Source: Inonotus obliquus (Eukaryota; Basidiomycota; Agaricomycetes; Hymenochaetales; Hymenochaetaceae). From it: a DNA stretch of 64,000 bases. A program made the translations under genes and the position numbers. Below, piece after piece: positions 46,001 through 59,567 of the stretch; the stretch's first letter is position 1; every line of letters begins with the position of its first letter. The notes under the pieces are model-generated. The model was not told the origin of the DNA. It saw only the letters and a list, made by a program, of their open reading frames with translations, and did no database searches. The stretch covers positions 1,488,001 to 1,552,000 of the forward strand of contig JAJHTX010000009.1 in the NCBI GenBank assembly GCA_032164295.1, written 5' to 3'.

Positions 46001-48665
46001 TGCGCTGACTTTGCGTAGCGTCGCGGCAAAGTTAACACCGCTTGACAGATCACCGAGGATCTTGTCGATAGACTGCATGACCTTCCCCTTCTTCTCGGGA
46101 GTTTTCTTCGATTGAGTCTCGCGGGAATGCGCTTCCTTACAATCTTTCGCGACCTTCTTTAGCTTCTTTACAATATTCTAAACGAACCCCTCAGTATAAT
46201 CATATTGATAAAAGAAGAAAAAGGCACGAACTCTAGCATCATTGTACTTATCCAAAATGCGGTCACGCCATAACGTATTAAGCCAATTTGCGAATAACAA
46301 GCAGAGCTCGCGGTTGGGCAGGAAGTCGATGCGGAAGAATGTGAGTAACCAATATCGAATTGCGACGAATGTCCGGACGCGGACGATCTGTTTTACCATA
46401 ACCTCATGAGGAGACATCGGTTCCTCAAGTGCCCAGTGGAAGCGGCATATCAGCAAATGACAAAGGTCAAGTGCGTCAATGTATGTCCGGTAAGTGAGGA
46501 AAAAGATGAGCAATTCGTCGTAATCGAACTGACTTGTGAGCTGCGCAATCCATCTCTCAATCGTCGCCGCCATAAGTACGCGCTGCCTGCCCTCCGTATC
46601 GTCAACACTCGAGCTGCCGTCAGAGCCACGTTCTGGTGATGGATCATACACCTCCTGGATACCATGTGACTTTCGCTTCAAACTCCTTTTCCGTGAGTGG
46701 ATAGAAAAAGTGTGTGATTGCGGTCTAGACCGCGCTGACGTGCTGCCATGGATCGATGCTTTCTCTACAACACTCGCGGTGTCGTTCACCAGGCTAGCAT
46801 CGCCCCAAATAACGAACCGCGGATCATCCCTTGGTACAGCGCCGTCCAGCGTCGACAAGCTCATCTTGATCGTTGGCTGACGCGACTTTTCAGAAAGCGC
46901 GTCAAGCATCGGTAATCCGCGGTAGTTCTGTATCACGTCGAACACAGTTGTTGGGTACCGTGTGTACATGCAACTGGCTGTGGAAGGCACAGCACGCGGT
47001 TCGGACACAGCTTCCGAAGTCAATCCACCATTCATAGAAGGTGCGTTGTCATCCGTCAATGTCTCCTGCTTGAGCGAGGCAAGTGAATCAAGAGAATCAG
47101 GACGTTGCTGCTGCTGCGGTGTCTCTGGCTCCGCCTCTGATATCTCTGGTGTATCTATTTCTGGACTGCGAGGTTGAGGATCTGCACGGGCAGTCTTAGC
47201 CGACTCAAACGACTGCATCTCGCGAATAACCGACGGCAGATAGATGGCCGAGCTACGAAATGGCGAGTCAAACGAAACATTTTGGCCAAAGGGATGCTCC
47301 ATCCATCCCACATCAAGCGGGGACTGAGACTGCGTATCACTAGGCGTAAGCAGGCTATGCGACGACGGTGTCATGCCACTCGAAGTCATAGGCGATGCAG
47401 GTGGACCAACCCAACCCATCACATTACTGAACGCGTCGCCCATCAGCCGGGGGGGCGTCTCGACAACAGGAGTTGTCTGTACCGTGGGTCGGGGCATATC
47501 CGCGCCTGTGACGCTGTGGGAGTGTGCACGGCCCGTCGCGGGAGGCGGTTGCGGACTTACGGCATCACCAAAGAAACTTCCCGTAGCGGAAGTAAGATCC
47601 GGTATCGAGCGTGGTTTTCTTAGTTTTCGAGGCTGGGTCGAGGGCCCTGCAGACATTGATGGTGTCCTCAGCTCCTCGGGTGCTCGCTGGTGAGGCTGCG
47701 AGTGCTTGAACACGGAAGTGATACTCATCCGTGAGACGCGCTTCCGGTGAGCCTGAGACGCGGGCGGTGATGTCCTCGTTATGGGCATCTCCAACTCCGG
47801 AATTGGGGAGGGTTCCTGTGCCTTCGCCTGCGCACGCAGCCTTCAGAGAATGATGATTAATTAATTTGATCTGACAAAGAAAAAAGGGCTGCACTCACCC
47901 AACACGGTACACCTATTAATCATTGAATCAAAAGGCAGTGAGCAAGGAGACGGAAAATAATTGAAACGGTATTACACTTGCCTGTTTACCATGTTGATTG
48001 ATAATAGCCGTTATGACATACGGTGAACGCATGTCCTTGTTTACGCCCAAGTACTGATCGTACCTCCGTTTGAGCTCGCGCGCTGCCGGGCCGGACGTCG
48101 TCTCGACGAAGCGCCCATCAGCTGTGGTCCCAAACGGACATCACAATATCCAATAACGGATATAAGCCAGGACGACATCGCACAAGAGAAAGGACAACCG
48201 CGTAATATCGAAGTATACAAAGGGTGAATCGGAAATCGGAGGTCAGAATGAAAAAGGAGAAAGCGAGAAAGTGAGCGAAAACGTACCGGAGATGGAGATA
48301 TCCGCAGACAAGATTTCGGGTGAAAGCCCATCCATGGGTCCATCTTCGCCTCCCACACTGACCTCTGAGAGCGCGAAGCTTGTCTGACTCGCGTTGGATA
48401 AGGGGGTGGGGAGGGGTAATAGGAACCTGCTGCCGGAAGAATTCGCGGACGCGCAAACAGAGCTTGACGCGCCAGGCGACGCGACGAACGACTGGTCGGA
48501 TATAGATTGAACCTCACTCGAACAATCTGGCGAAAGCATCGGACTACTTGCAGAGAAGAGATTTGGGTCTGAGAAGTCCGGGAATGCATCCTCAGATATG
48601 GTACTCGTCTGGACTGTTAAGCGCACGGGCTCTTGTTGTGTAGAGTCTGTCTCGGGTGCTGACAT
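43045..48665 (-). CDS. Ras-family guanine nucleotide exchange factor (RasGEF_N plus CDC25 domain; possibly LTE1-like)
   Basis: Large minus-strand gene from ATG 48665 to TGA 43045. CDC25-type GEFs load GTP on Ras-family GTPases at membranes. The N-terminal third is Ser/Pro-rich and disordered. A RasGEF_N domain follows near 46570-46210 (ERWIAQLTSQFDYDELLIFF, LTYRTYIDALDLCHLLICRF, RYWLLTFFRIDF). A long acidic, Ser-rich linker spans 46080-44330. The catalytic domain is split by introns: LLAQHFAIIDKEIFLGIKFE, MTNPHDRVYLVSKFIRIAW, AYTMNNFATLVAIISGLSN, then RSWNRV, and CVPFIG joined to VYLSQLHRF. The motifs cover all standard structurally conserved regions. The far separation of the two domains recalls yeast Lte1 or Bud5-like factors, but the target GTPase cannot be told. 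An early intron appears to be GC-AG (47981-47980). Confidence 0.85.
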
Positions 48666-49057
48666 TTCTTGAGAGAGGAGAGAAGATTACAGATGCATGA
48701 AAGTATAAAGTACAGAATGAGATTCGAGGAAATCAGAAAGAAGGTCGTCAAGTCGTGCTGGTTGATAGAGTCAGAGCGGTAGTTTATTATTATGAAGCCT
48801 TTATTTCTTGGTGGTCATTCATCCCTTATGGCAGTGTTTTCCCACACATTCATGTTCTCACGACCACGCATTTGTCAAAAAAACAAACAAAGCACCACAC
48901 ACATTTGTCAGCAGAAAATACACATATTTTTGATTTTGATATCATGCTAGATACACAAAGACAAACTAGAAAAAACACGTTGCACACGGCGTTCTGCTTC
49001 TACGCAAATTCCGCTTTGTATCTGCCAGCTGCCGTCTCAGCTTCCAAGAGAGGGAAT
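48666..49057. other. Intergenic region between Ras-GEF promoter and GAPDH 3' end
   Basis: 392 bp; it holds the GAPDH 3' UTR and the Ras-GEF promoter. No further element is recognised. Confidence 0.5.
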
Positions 49058-50515
<1,458 letters not shown>

Positions 50516-50600
50516 GGTGTCTTTGATGTAAATCTAGATGAGGTTGAGTATGGTTGTGGTGGAGGCTGAAGGAAAGGGAGGATGAAAGGGAGGAGGGACT

Positions 50601-50608
50601 TTATATAG
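50601..50608 (-). promoter_or_regulatory. TATA box of the GAPDH gene
   Basis: The minus strand reads CTATATAA (then AGTCCC) about 86 bp before the ATG. The leader between is A/C-rich. Position and sequence are typical of strongly expressed basidiomycete gpd promoters. Confidence 0.65.
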
Positions 50609-52475
50609 CGGTGTAGTGAGGTGACTGTATGCGTTGGGGATAGGTCACGGCCGACGCCGCGCCGTTGGATCGTATGAAACCGGATTCGTTTTTCTTCGTC
50701 CCTTTCCCCCTCAACTTGTGGCGACTCGTCGGCCTTCCTATGGCGCACAACGCCGTAGAGTTGTCAGAGTATTTTTTCTTGATTTTTTTGTGGTAATTGG
50801 AATTTATGGACGATTTTGTTGAGGATGGTACCGGTGTGCGACCGAACGTCCGTCACCCACGGTCAACCTTATCAGTTATATGGACGACTCCTCGGCATCC
50901 GAACCGCGTCGGTGGCATGCGGCCGTCTCCTCGAGCTCACTCAGCATCCACAGCCTGCTATCTCTGCTGACTCAACCGTTTCAGAGGCTCATCAACTACA
51001 TCCATATCCCCGAAGTTATCCTCCACAGCTCCGAATTACAACGAACGTGCATCCACACTTCAACATTTATCAACTTCTCTAACTCCGTATCCGCACGGGG
51101 CATCTCCCACAGAGCCACGTTGAGACTGACATCAAACTCATATCAACAATGAATCATATGCTGCATATTGAGTGCAGACGCTGACCCGTCTCACTCCGAC
51201 CGACTACCTCATCTCACTATATGCGGCCGGATAGCAAAGTTCTTAGCTGACATTGCTGTAATTGGCTTTCCATTGCCTTCTTTTGACAATCTTACAGACT
51301 ACACGTGACCGTGACAACCACTCACTGTATCATTATCAGTATACTTCATTGTAACTCTTTGTAAGGGCACCTGAATAGTTCAGGTCGTTTGGTAAAGGAT
51401 GCAGTATATGAGATTAAAGAACATTGTATCATAATAGACTGATATTGCAAGATCAACGAACTATAGATCCCTTGGAGATGTTAGAAGATGGTAGGTGGAC
51501 TGCAAAGAGCTTGTAGGAGAGATAGGCTGGCCCATATGAAGAGTATTGATTTACACAAGAGAAGAGTCCCGATTGGGGGGAGCAATCTAGGATTCTTGCA
51601 AACAAGTCTCTATGATTGAGTTAAATAAATGCATTGAGCTGCAAGTAGTAGATGGAGTAGATATCAGTCTTCCCTCATTCTCATGAGAATATTAATGATG
51701 ATTTTGCAGTATCATAGGGATGACTACTCGTTGGAGTGGGTTTTGGGTGGGCAAGATACTGGCTCGGCATGGCCCAAGTTAACATATTATTCTTGTGGAT
51801 CTCCTCTGACCTTTATCAAATACTCTACATCACAAAAAGCGGTGTGGTCTTGTTTTCGGTTGTTGACCTGACCAGATCAGGCGATGATTGACGTGCCATC
51901 GAGGGCAAGCCATGTAAATATAAGTTCTACAATTCTTTCACTTGCATATAATCCGGCTAGCAGAGTTGTAGTTCGAATACAAGGAGAGAAAAGACTTGTA
52001 CAATTCTTGGAATAGCTTGAATGAAGAATACATTTTTTTGACAAGATCTCTGAGTTAAGATGCAGCACTGCAAGTCCCCACTGACCGGCCCTAAGCTCAG
52101 GATCGGTCACACGACACTTTCATTTTGATGGACTGTGTGTCAATCAGTGCCAAATGGAGTAATTATATGTCTTATTTGACCGGCCCTAAGTTGAATACGA
52201 TCATGTGAAAGGGTTTAGGGCACAGGGCATAGGGTATTTTAGACTTGGTCGCGACGCAACAAACACAACACCATGCTTTCCCCACCTTCCCTCATGTTCA
52301 AAATAACATATAGCCAGTCACTGCCGAGGTTCCTTAGCTGGATGTGAAATTAATGTGACCTCGCTTTAGTCGTACACCATTATGGTGGACTCTAACACAT
52401 TGCTCATTTTTGCAGGCTAAATCGCTGATTATAAACAGAGTGGGCTCAGTAAATCTCGTCAATATTGTCAACTTC
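50609..52475. other. Intergenic region, no supported gene
   Basis: 1.9 kb, becoming AT-rich after 51150. A small plus-strand ORF at 50880-51152 (MDDSSASEPRRWHAAVSSSS) has no support. The word gaccggccctaag occurs twice, at about 52082 and 52179. A tataaa at 52430 lies 46 bp before the small secreted protein start. Confidence 0.4.
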
Positions 52476-53027
52476 ATGCACTCCATTGTCAAACATGGTT
52501 CTGCCAAACTGAAAGACTTTCATCTCGCCTCGCTCCTTGCTGTTGGAGCTGCACTAGGTGTGTTTAGTATATCAACTCCTTTCAAGTTTACGTAAAGAAT
52601 CAAGCCAATAGAGATCTGCTTCATATCGTAAAGTACGGAAACAGACCGTATGTATACAACATGCTGTATTGTACGCTCCATTCTCCGTATCCAGTTCTCC
52701 AGATAAATCTATCTATGACTGTATACAGGATTCTGCGCAACAGCCCATGCTAATCCAACAGCTGCCGATAACAGCTTCATCCAACATCTTGCCGCTCTTT
52801 CTTCAAATCTGCATTTTGAGTTACGAGGAGCGCAATTTGTAGTCAAACATCACGCCGGCGATATTATGCACAATGTTTCTGGTATGGCGGACAAGAACAA
52901 GGATACTCTCATTAAGGACTTGCTAGATCTCGTCGCATCTAGTGGCAACCAGTTTTTGCAGACCCTCTTTCCTGATCGACCTGGCCCGAATAGCAAGAAG
53001 AGGCCTCCTACCGCAGGAGACAAATAA
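52476..53027 (+). CDS. Small secreted protein (126 aa)
   Basis: Two exons, 52476-52557 and 52729-53027, join in frame (381 nt) across a GT-AG intron. The N-terminus, [19 protein letters not shown] then [16 protein letters not shown], is a signal peptide with a hydrophobic core and an A-x-A cleavage site near residue 36. The mature protein is about 90 residues and helical in character ([17 protein letters not shown], then [20 protein letters not shown]). It has no cysteine and a Pro/Lys-rich tail. The intron interrupts the signal peptide, which is common for secreted fungal proteins. No family is recognised. It could be an effector-like or surface protein, but only secretion is supported. It lies alone in AT-rich DNA beside repeat Z. 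Confidence 0.6.
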
Positions 53028-53379
53028 AGGCGAGTGACTTTATCAGCAGGTGCATTGGTTGATAATCTTATGCGAGCCTAGCCATTTTACATTTGCACCA
53101 TCAAACCAAACCAGAATCGAAGCGCGACGGAGTGTGATTCAAAAGCAGTTTTGCATTGAATCAAATACCTTGGACTCCAAGAGAACATACATGTCCGTCA
53201 CGCTAAAGAGTAATACCGGAGGCTACGATCGATATGGGCTTAATTCTGCGATTCTACCACTTCTTACTTCTCTTCGGACCACGGCACTTCTGCCGTCCTA
53301 TCTACGCCTGCGGTTCCAACAAAGTACGAGGCTTCTGCGATTCGACAAGGCTAAGAACGATTGAGAACTGGTCCACTTC

Positions 53380-54835
53380 TGCGCCAATACCGAATCACCA
53401 ATCCCTATGCCCGTCTTCCATCATAGTACCGAACCACCAGACTTCGATACCGATGATACCGATACCGTACCGTCCCCCCATCCTGATACCGACGCTTAAT
53501 ACTCCACGTCTAGTCGATACTACGCCCTCGACAGCCCATACCAGAGGAAAAGGCTCACAAAGCTGCAATCGGTCTGCCATACGTTGCTGCGGAGAGTTGG
53601 ATCATGGTCGAAGCTCCAAGTCCGACGGTATGCCCTTCCGAACCGCCATGCATCGATACCGACGATACCGGTGTTGATACCGATGGTCCGCTCTGGTACC
53701 GGAGTTCATAACGTGTGCTAGGTCGAGACCACGCCCTCGGAGATCTATGTCGAGAGGAAGGTTGGGAAATGAATCAAGTCCGCCCCAAGCAATGCCCAGT
53801 CGAGTCAGGCGACGCGTACCGGTCGATATCGAGGGGCTAGAGCGATGCTCAGGGACGATCCCAGGGTACTGATTGGTACCGAACAGTAGAGTACCCCATT
53901 GCCAAGGTTGGGTTGTACCGACACGTCAACATCGGAGCATGCCGTCCGATCAACCGGTAGACGCCCAGACTGACGCCGCACGGATCATGATACCGGAACA
54001 AAGGTAAATCAGGATGATGTGCTTCTTCTACGACAGGGACATCACCAGGAGCGCCCATGCGGTAGCTTGAGACACGTCCTTAATTTAGCGCTGGTCGACG
54101 TCGGTATCGCCGCCCTACCTCGGTATCACTCGTCGTGAGTTTTCATTGGGTTCTTGTCTCGTCCCACCCTATTCTTAGCTACCCCCTGATAAAACTTCTT
54201 ATTCATTCATCATCTTATGTTTCCCCTGATTGTAATTTTACATTCAATTCGACTTTATGTTCCATTTCTTGTACCGGATTATGGTACGATTCGACTTGTA
54301 AAAACCCCCCATTTGGTATCTTGAATGGCTACGGTATTATGGTATTTATAGCCTGCATGTTCTACTGTAGCAAAGGAGCTAATCTGAGAGGAACTTCCAG
54401 AGCGAAGGTCCGGGTTTTGCTCATCTCGTTCAAGTCCCCGTTCGTTCGTCTCGTCTCGTAGTCACCGGTATCGATACCGGTAGTCATCGTTCTCGTCTTC
54501 GTCGCCCTCGTCTCTCGTCTCACGACCAGTCCCATCAGAAACACCTCCTCAGCTCGCCTTCTCTACTGCTTCGTTCTCTCTACCGTGATACCGGACACCA
54601 GACGACTCGGTATCGACAGATTCGTCTCGGTATTGATCGTCTCCTGATACCTCTCCTCTTGAGCGGTCACCTATAGTCTCCTGTACTCATCAATCCAGCC
54701 AGGCCCTACTATTCTCTCTTGACGACTTGTTTGTGACTGTACGACTTAGTACCGCCACGTACCGGCCCTCCCAACGCATCTAAATCGTACCCCCCTCGTC
54801 CGGTATTTCTGATACCGGCCGCGTTCTCGTACATT
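53380..54835 (+). repeat. Repeat Z ('ataccg' element), long copy
   Basis: About 1.45 kb with many scattered gataccg and cggtatc words and an 18-bp perfect palindrome, ACCGGTATCGATACCGGT, at 54463-54480. The right-hand 245 bp recur at 30701-30950. It has no ORF with protein resemblance. The limits are approximate: the left edge is where the motif density begins, the right edge is the end of the match. It is probably an unclassified non-autonomous element or LTR. Confidence 0.6.
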
Positions 54836-55199
54836 GAACGCTGGCTTCGCATAGCTGCAACACTTCCGAGAAGGTCATTGAGCACTTTTATCTCTTGTCT
54901 CCCGCTACTTCCTATTCTGGAGACTACATTTGGGCAGGTGACCCGAGGTCAGGATGCAAGTGTATCCTTACTGACACTGGGATAGCGAGAGAAGAATGGC
55001 AGATGGGAGTAACAAAAGCGCTTACCAAGAATCCAGAGACAGTAAGGATACTTTTCCATATTGCTTCTGCTGTCACAGACATTGACGAAATTCATCCTTA
55101 TTAGCTCTTTACTCTCAAGCACATGCGAGATCGGTATTAGCACAACATGGCGGTTGTGCCTGCAAGATTATTTGGACCCTGTGAATCTTTGTAGGCGCA

Positions 55200-55658
55200 A
55201 TGTTCTCTGGTTCGCGTCCAGAGAGTCCATCAAGCGTTATGAGATCCCGAGGTCCATTATTCATTGCAAATCAACTTGGCCTGATTTCACCCCCCGCCTC
55301 ACCTCAACCTAGTTCACCAGGTGCCCCAGCTACCGCCCCACCTCCGAACAAAGGAACCGGCACTGGTTTGAGCAACATCTCAGTTCCTTCATTAACTAAT
55401 ATTCCTGCTACCACATCTGCTACAGGACCACCTGCCACAGTGTTTGCATATTTAGCTGAGAAGCAGAGACTAGCACAGAATGACACAGTTTCTTCAGCTT
55501 CTGTTTATTTGCAGCCTTCTCAGGCGCCGACGACTCCTCCGGCAAAAGCTTTAAATATACAGCCTCAACGAACGAGTAGTGCGAATGTGGTTATTCATAC
55601 GGATGCGGGAAATTTTGCGAGGGAACCTTCTGATCAACCTCCTGCTTATCAGGAATGA
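55200..55658 (+). CDS. Orphan ORF resembling the tail of a membrane protein (152 aa, possibly partial)
   Basis: The frame from ATG 55200 is Pro/Ser/Thr/Ala-rich (SPPASPQPSSPGAPATAPPP). A segment VFAYLAEKQRLAQND follows, and it ends VVIHTDAGNF, then SDQPPAYQE. Pro-rich tails ending near PPAY are common in cytoplasmic ends of fungal membrane proteins, but no transmembrane segment is seen here. A stretch at 54901-55041 ([18 protein letters not shown]) could be an upstream exon with donor GTAAGG at 55042, but the phases do not fit. A PPAY motif can bind WW-domain ubiquitin ligases, which is only a possibility. Low confidence that it is a complete gene. Confidence 0.35.
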   Translation: MFSGSRPESPSSVMRSRGPLFIANQLGLISPPASPQPSSPGAPATAPPPNKGTGTGLSNISVPSLTNIPATTSATGPPATVFAYLAEKQRLAQNDTVSSASVYLQPSQAPTTPPAKALNIQPQRTSSANVVIHTDAGNFAREPSDQPPAYQE

Positions 55659-56393
55659 GCTTGATGTGGTGCTTTGGGATGCCTGGCTCCAGTGCATCGT
55701 CATGCTTCCTTTCTTCCTTCGATTGTATATGCTGTGGTCATATCATTGTACTGTAGAGAGTATAATACAAATTGTTTTGCATCTTACCATCTGATAACAT
55801 GTCTTGAAAAATCTGACAATGGGCTCCATGTCTTGTATATTTCGAAATACTTGTCAAAATTGACAAGTATTGTACATATTGCCAATATATATCACCCTAA
55901 TAAATGTGATGACGATTTGATGTACAAGCCTTCTACATATTTTACATATTACTTATCTCACATGTACTGGTTTTACATTCTCAGATCGTGCACTTTTTTG
56001 TGATGTAGCAGCGGGAACACTGACCCAATTCAGGCAATTTCAAGCTCTTGGTGAGCAGTGGATGTGATGCATCATATCTCCTAGTTGAACAGATCTAAAA
56101 AAAATAGGAAAAAGATACTGCTAAGGTCTCTAATGCAGGAACAAGTCTTGATGTACATATTCCAGTCAATAGTACTTGCGCTAGACCTCCTTGAGGAATT
56201 TGGTATCGTGATTACCAATGCATTCCCACGATTTGAGATAGGAATGCCAAGAAGTGATGTGCTTGATGTCGGGAATATAAATTGAGTACACAGGTTGTCC
56301 CCTGTACTTACACTGCACAGTCATTCTCTCCCACTCCCACGTTCCTCGTCTACGTCTATAAAAACACATCGGTTGCTGTCTATTTGGCTCACA
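55659..56393. other. AT-rich intergenic region
   Basis: No gene is seen. A tctataaaaa TATA-like box lies at 56355-56364, about 30 bp before the next start codon, implying a very short leader. Confidence 0.4.
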
Positions 56394-57519
56394 ATGGTCA
56401 TCATTCTCGACGAGAAACAAATGTTATCCGCCCCACCTCCGTACTTTGCGCAGGATTCTGATCCGCCTCCTTTACCACCATTTCCTGGTACTGGATCGGA
56501 TTCCTTTAGTGCAAACGTACATCGCCCGCCTGCGACCTTCGATGCGCTTCCACCGCATTTAATATTACATATTGTGAACTTGACGTTAACCCCGAAGAAG
56601 GGAGGGTGGGGTCAGAGAGTGGATGTTGAGTACACGAGAAAGGTTCTTTATTGGATGACGATTTGTTTGAGATTGGTTAATCGATCATTATATATTGGTA
56701 CGTGTATCCAAACGCTGTATATATACGGATGTCGAGCCGACTGCCTCATTGTCTTTCTTTGTGTTGGTATAGCGTGTATGCATGTCCTGAGATCAACATA
56801 TCTACCGGCGTACTTATCAATGATCAAACCACCGCATACCTCGGATCCGTTCCCCCTCTTAACACCTGGTTCGGGAACTTCGGGTGCGATTACGTCGAGC
56901 ACGACGATGGTCTCTCCTGTCAACTCTGTTCAGCGTGAGACACAGGTATTGGATATGTTCCTTGCCGCAAAAGTTCGAGAGGATGTATGGGCAGATGATA
57001 CGGAGTTTCATCTCGAGGTACGTGCACAAAGGCTCCGTCTGCGTTCCTCCGATGTCCATCGCTAACCTGTGCACTCAGCGAGAAGAAGCATTCCAAGATT
57101 TATTCTCTGTCTTGCAACCAAAAGCACGGTTAGAAGACCTCGTGCGTACCTACGGAACCGCAGCAGGTGTCATCTCCGTAAGCTCAAGCACAGGTGCAAC
57201 CATCATCGCCTCGGCGCCTTGTCCCTCCTCCCCATCTCCGTCCTCTCCCGCACGTCCTTCAACATCCCCGGCTTCCCCTTCGTTCCCCCCAATCCGTTCC
57301 TTCACTCGACCTCGGGGGAGGGCAATCCGACGCGTACCGTTCAGCGCTTTAGCTTGTTCGTTTGGTCCACGCAATGCAGGCCTGGTCTTGACTACGAGAG
57401 AAGGGAGACGGACTATTGTGGAGGTGCCCCGTGCAAGGGAGGAGAAACTTGAAATTGCTGCGAAACGGTTAATTGAAGGATTGGAGGGATGGGTTGCTGA
57501 GAATTATACTTTATATTGA
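56394..57519 (+). CDS. Orphan PPPYF-type protein, tandem paralogue 1
   Basis: Exons 56394-56697, 56773-57017 and 57079-57519 join in frame. The N-terminus, MVIILDEKQMLSAPPPYFA, is shared with the next gene. Then come FDALPPHLILHIVNLTL (an F-box-like helix), VLYWMTICLRLVNRSLYI, ACMHVLRSTYLPAYL, HTSDPFPLLTP, and VREDVWADDTEFHLE joined to REEAFQDLFSVLQPKARLED. After an Ala/Ser/Pro-rich insert it ends with RTIVEVPRAREEKLEIAAKR. I do not recognise a named family. The pair has the same intron positions as its neighbour at 58124, so it arose by duplication of a spliced gene. Function unknown. The PPPY motif and F-box-like helix hint at ubiquitin-related interactions but are weak. Confidence 0.7.
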
Positions 57520-58123
57520 GGGTACTTATGGACTGAAGGCATTGATTATCCTTGATTACTCTTTTGATGATGGTTATGAAGCCCAATCTCCTTATGCTTT
57601 TTTAGGATGTGATTATTGTAACATTAATATTGACGTATACATTACGTAACCTACTCACAACGGTACCTTATGTAATATAGCTATCCTGTCCTCCAGCATT
57701 CCAATCCTCATAATGAATGCTTAAATCCCCACTCGTCGTCGGATTGTATACAACGCAGCACCGCAACCGTAGTCACTACCGCGGCAAGACATCGAGTGGT
57801 ACGACATCTCTCACCCAGGGCGCTGCGGATCGTGTGGACATCACTGCGCGTTTGACCGCCATTTATAGACCTGTGTGTATCTTGGTCGTTTGGAGTTGCA
57901 CCGGCCCTCTCTGACTATCTAACTGCTGGATTGCTTGTCGACTTCCTCGAAGAATCGCCCCAACTTGTCGGAAAGTTGTCTCTGGCAGGACCCGGGTACA
58001 GAGAGAACACTTTCAAGGTCAAGTGGAGTGACCAGCGGCAGTGCTAGTGCTTACTTCACATCTTGTCCGGTATCTATCTCCTCCACTGAGTTCCGCAGCA
58101 CACGACAAGGACAACACTTAGCC
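57520..58123. other. Intergenic region between the two PPPYF paralogues
   Basis: 600 bp; promoter of paralogue 2 and 3' flank of paralogue 1. Open frames here are short and begin with non-ATG codons. Confidence 0.45.
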
Positions 58124-59567
58124 ATGGTCGTACTGAGCGAGAAAGACATTGGATTCATCCCTCCGCCTCCGTACTTTGCTATCGAGCATGGACAGGAACG
58201 CGAACAGTCTTCAGCGCCGACATCGCAGCATCTACATCATTCCTCCCACTCGACCTCCACTATTCATCTCCCAGCCACCTCGCATCCCTCACAATCGACA
58301 TCCCGTCGACCGCGAGCAGCTCCGCCTCTCCCTTCTCATGTCCTCCTTCTGATCGTTTATTCTACTCTTCCCCAACCGGGTGAGATTCGATTGGACCGTG
58401 CGACGGGGATAAGACGGCGCGAAAGCGCTGAGGAGACGGCTGTTCGCACTACGCGCACGTTATACTGGATGGCGTTTTGTCTGAGGGCTGTTAATAGAGG
58501 ATTTTACCTTGGTGGGTACCGGTTTGCGGGAGGGATGTCTTTCATCATTCTGATCGTTGTGCTGTTTAGCATCGATGCATATACTGCGCTCGACGTTCCT
58601 TCCCCACTATATGCAGCGTGTGCGTGTGCCGTATTCGAGCGATCCATTTCCGCATACCTCCACCTCCAGCTTGCCTCATCGACCGAGACTTGACAGTCTG
58701 AATTCTGGTACCTTTGGCAGTCGTGGGAATCCAGCGGGTTCTGTCGTTGGCTCGATGCAGTGTGAATCAGAGGTAAGATTGTCTAATTTCTGATAACATT
58801 GCGGGTCAACCGAGCTGCGTTTGTCGATAATGTAGATTCTGGACTTATTCATCCTTTATCAACTGCACGAGGATGTCTTTGCGGATGACTCGAGTTTGCA
58901 TACTGCCCGCCCGGAGAGACTCCGCGATTTGTTCGATTTTATGCAACCCCGCGCGCGACTCACGGATCTTGTGCGCGCGTATGGCGCCGGGGCAGGTCTT
59001 GTCGCACTTTCCGAGGAAGAAATGAATTCCGCAGAGGATGACATCTCTGTTCGCGATGAGGAATGGGAAGATGTGGGTGCCGGCACTTCCACTCATCCGT
59101 CAAATTTGGTGGAGAAGAGAGCCTCGGGACTGAGTTCGAAGAGCAAGCTAGCACGATCTGCTTCGTCGTTAACGCTTATCAACCAACATGATGCTCCTTC
59201 ACCTGCCGCATCATATGTCAAACTCCCCTCCTTTGCTCCACCTACATTTTCTCGATCGACATCATCACCAATTCCAATACGTACCAGGAGGAAGAAGAAA
59301 GTCCTCTATACAGCGCTCCGGCTATCGTTCTCGCCTAAACGTGTTGGACTTGTGTATACTCCGCAGTCTGACTTGTTAGGGCAAGGTCAAGGTCAAAAGT
59401 CCGTTCAGGGTCAGGCTAGTACTTCGAGTTCGGGCTTCAGTTCACGTTCGAATTTGACTAAGGGGCCACGGACGATTGTTGATATTCCTCGCGATCGGGA
59501 TGAACCCCTTGAGCGCTCTGCAAGTCGAATTGTTGCTGGGCTGAAGAGTTGGTTGGATGGATGGTAA
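58124..59567 (+). CDS. Orphan PPPYF-type protein, tandem paralogue 2
   Basis: Three exons as in paralogue 1. Exon 1 starts MVVLSEKDIGFIPPPPYFA and includes LPSHVLLLIVYSTL and LYWMAFCLRAVNRGFYL. Exon 2 follows an intron ending at about 58570 and reads ASMHILRSTFLPHYM, then YSSDPFPH. Exon 3 starts near 58836 and reads ILDLFILYQLHEDVFADDSS, RLRDLFDFMQPRARLTDLVR and, at the end, RTIVDIPRDRDEPLERSASR, finishing in DGW. It differs from paralogue 1 in a longer His/Ser-rich N-terminal linker and a longer Ser-rich insertion. Co-linear blocks and equal intron positions make the relationship clear. No characterised domain is recognised. Confidence 0.7.

Noticed and set aside
50880..51152. 90-aa plus-strand ORF upstream of the GAPDH promoter
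   Set aside because: No motif and no splice partners; too weak to call as a gene.
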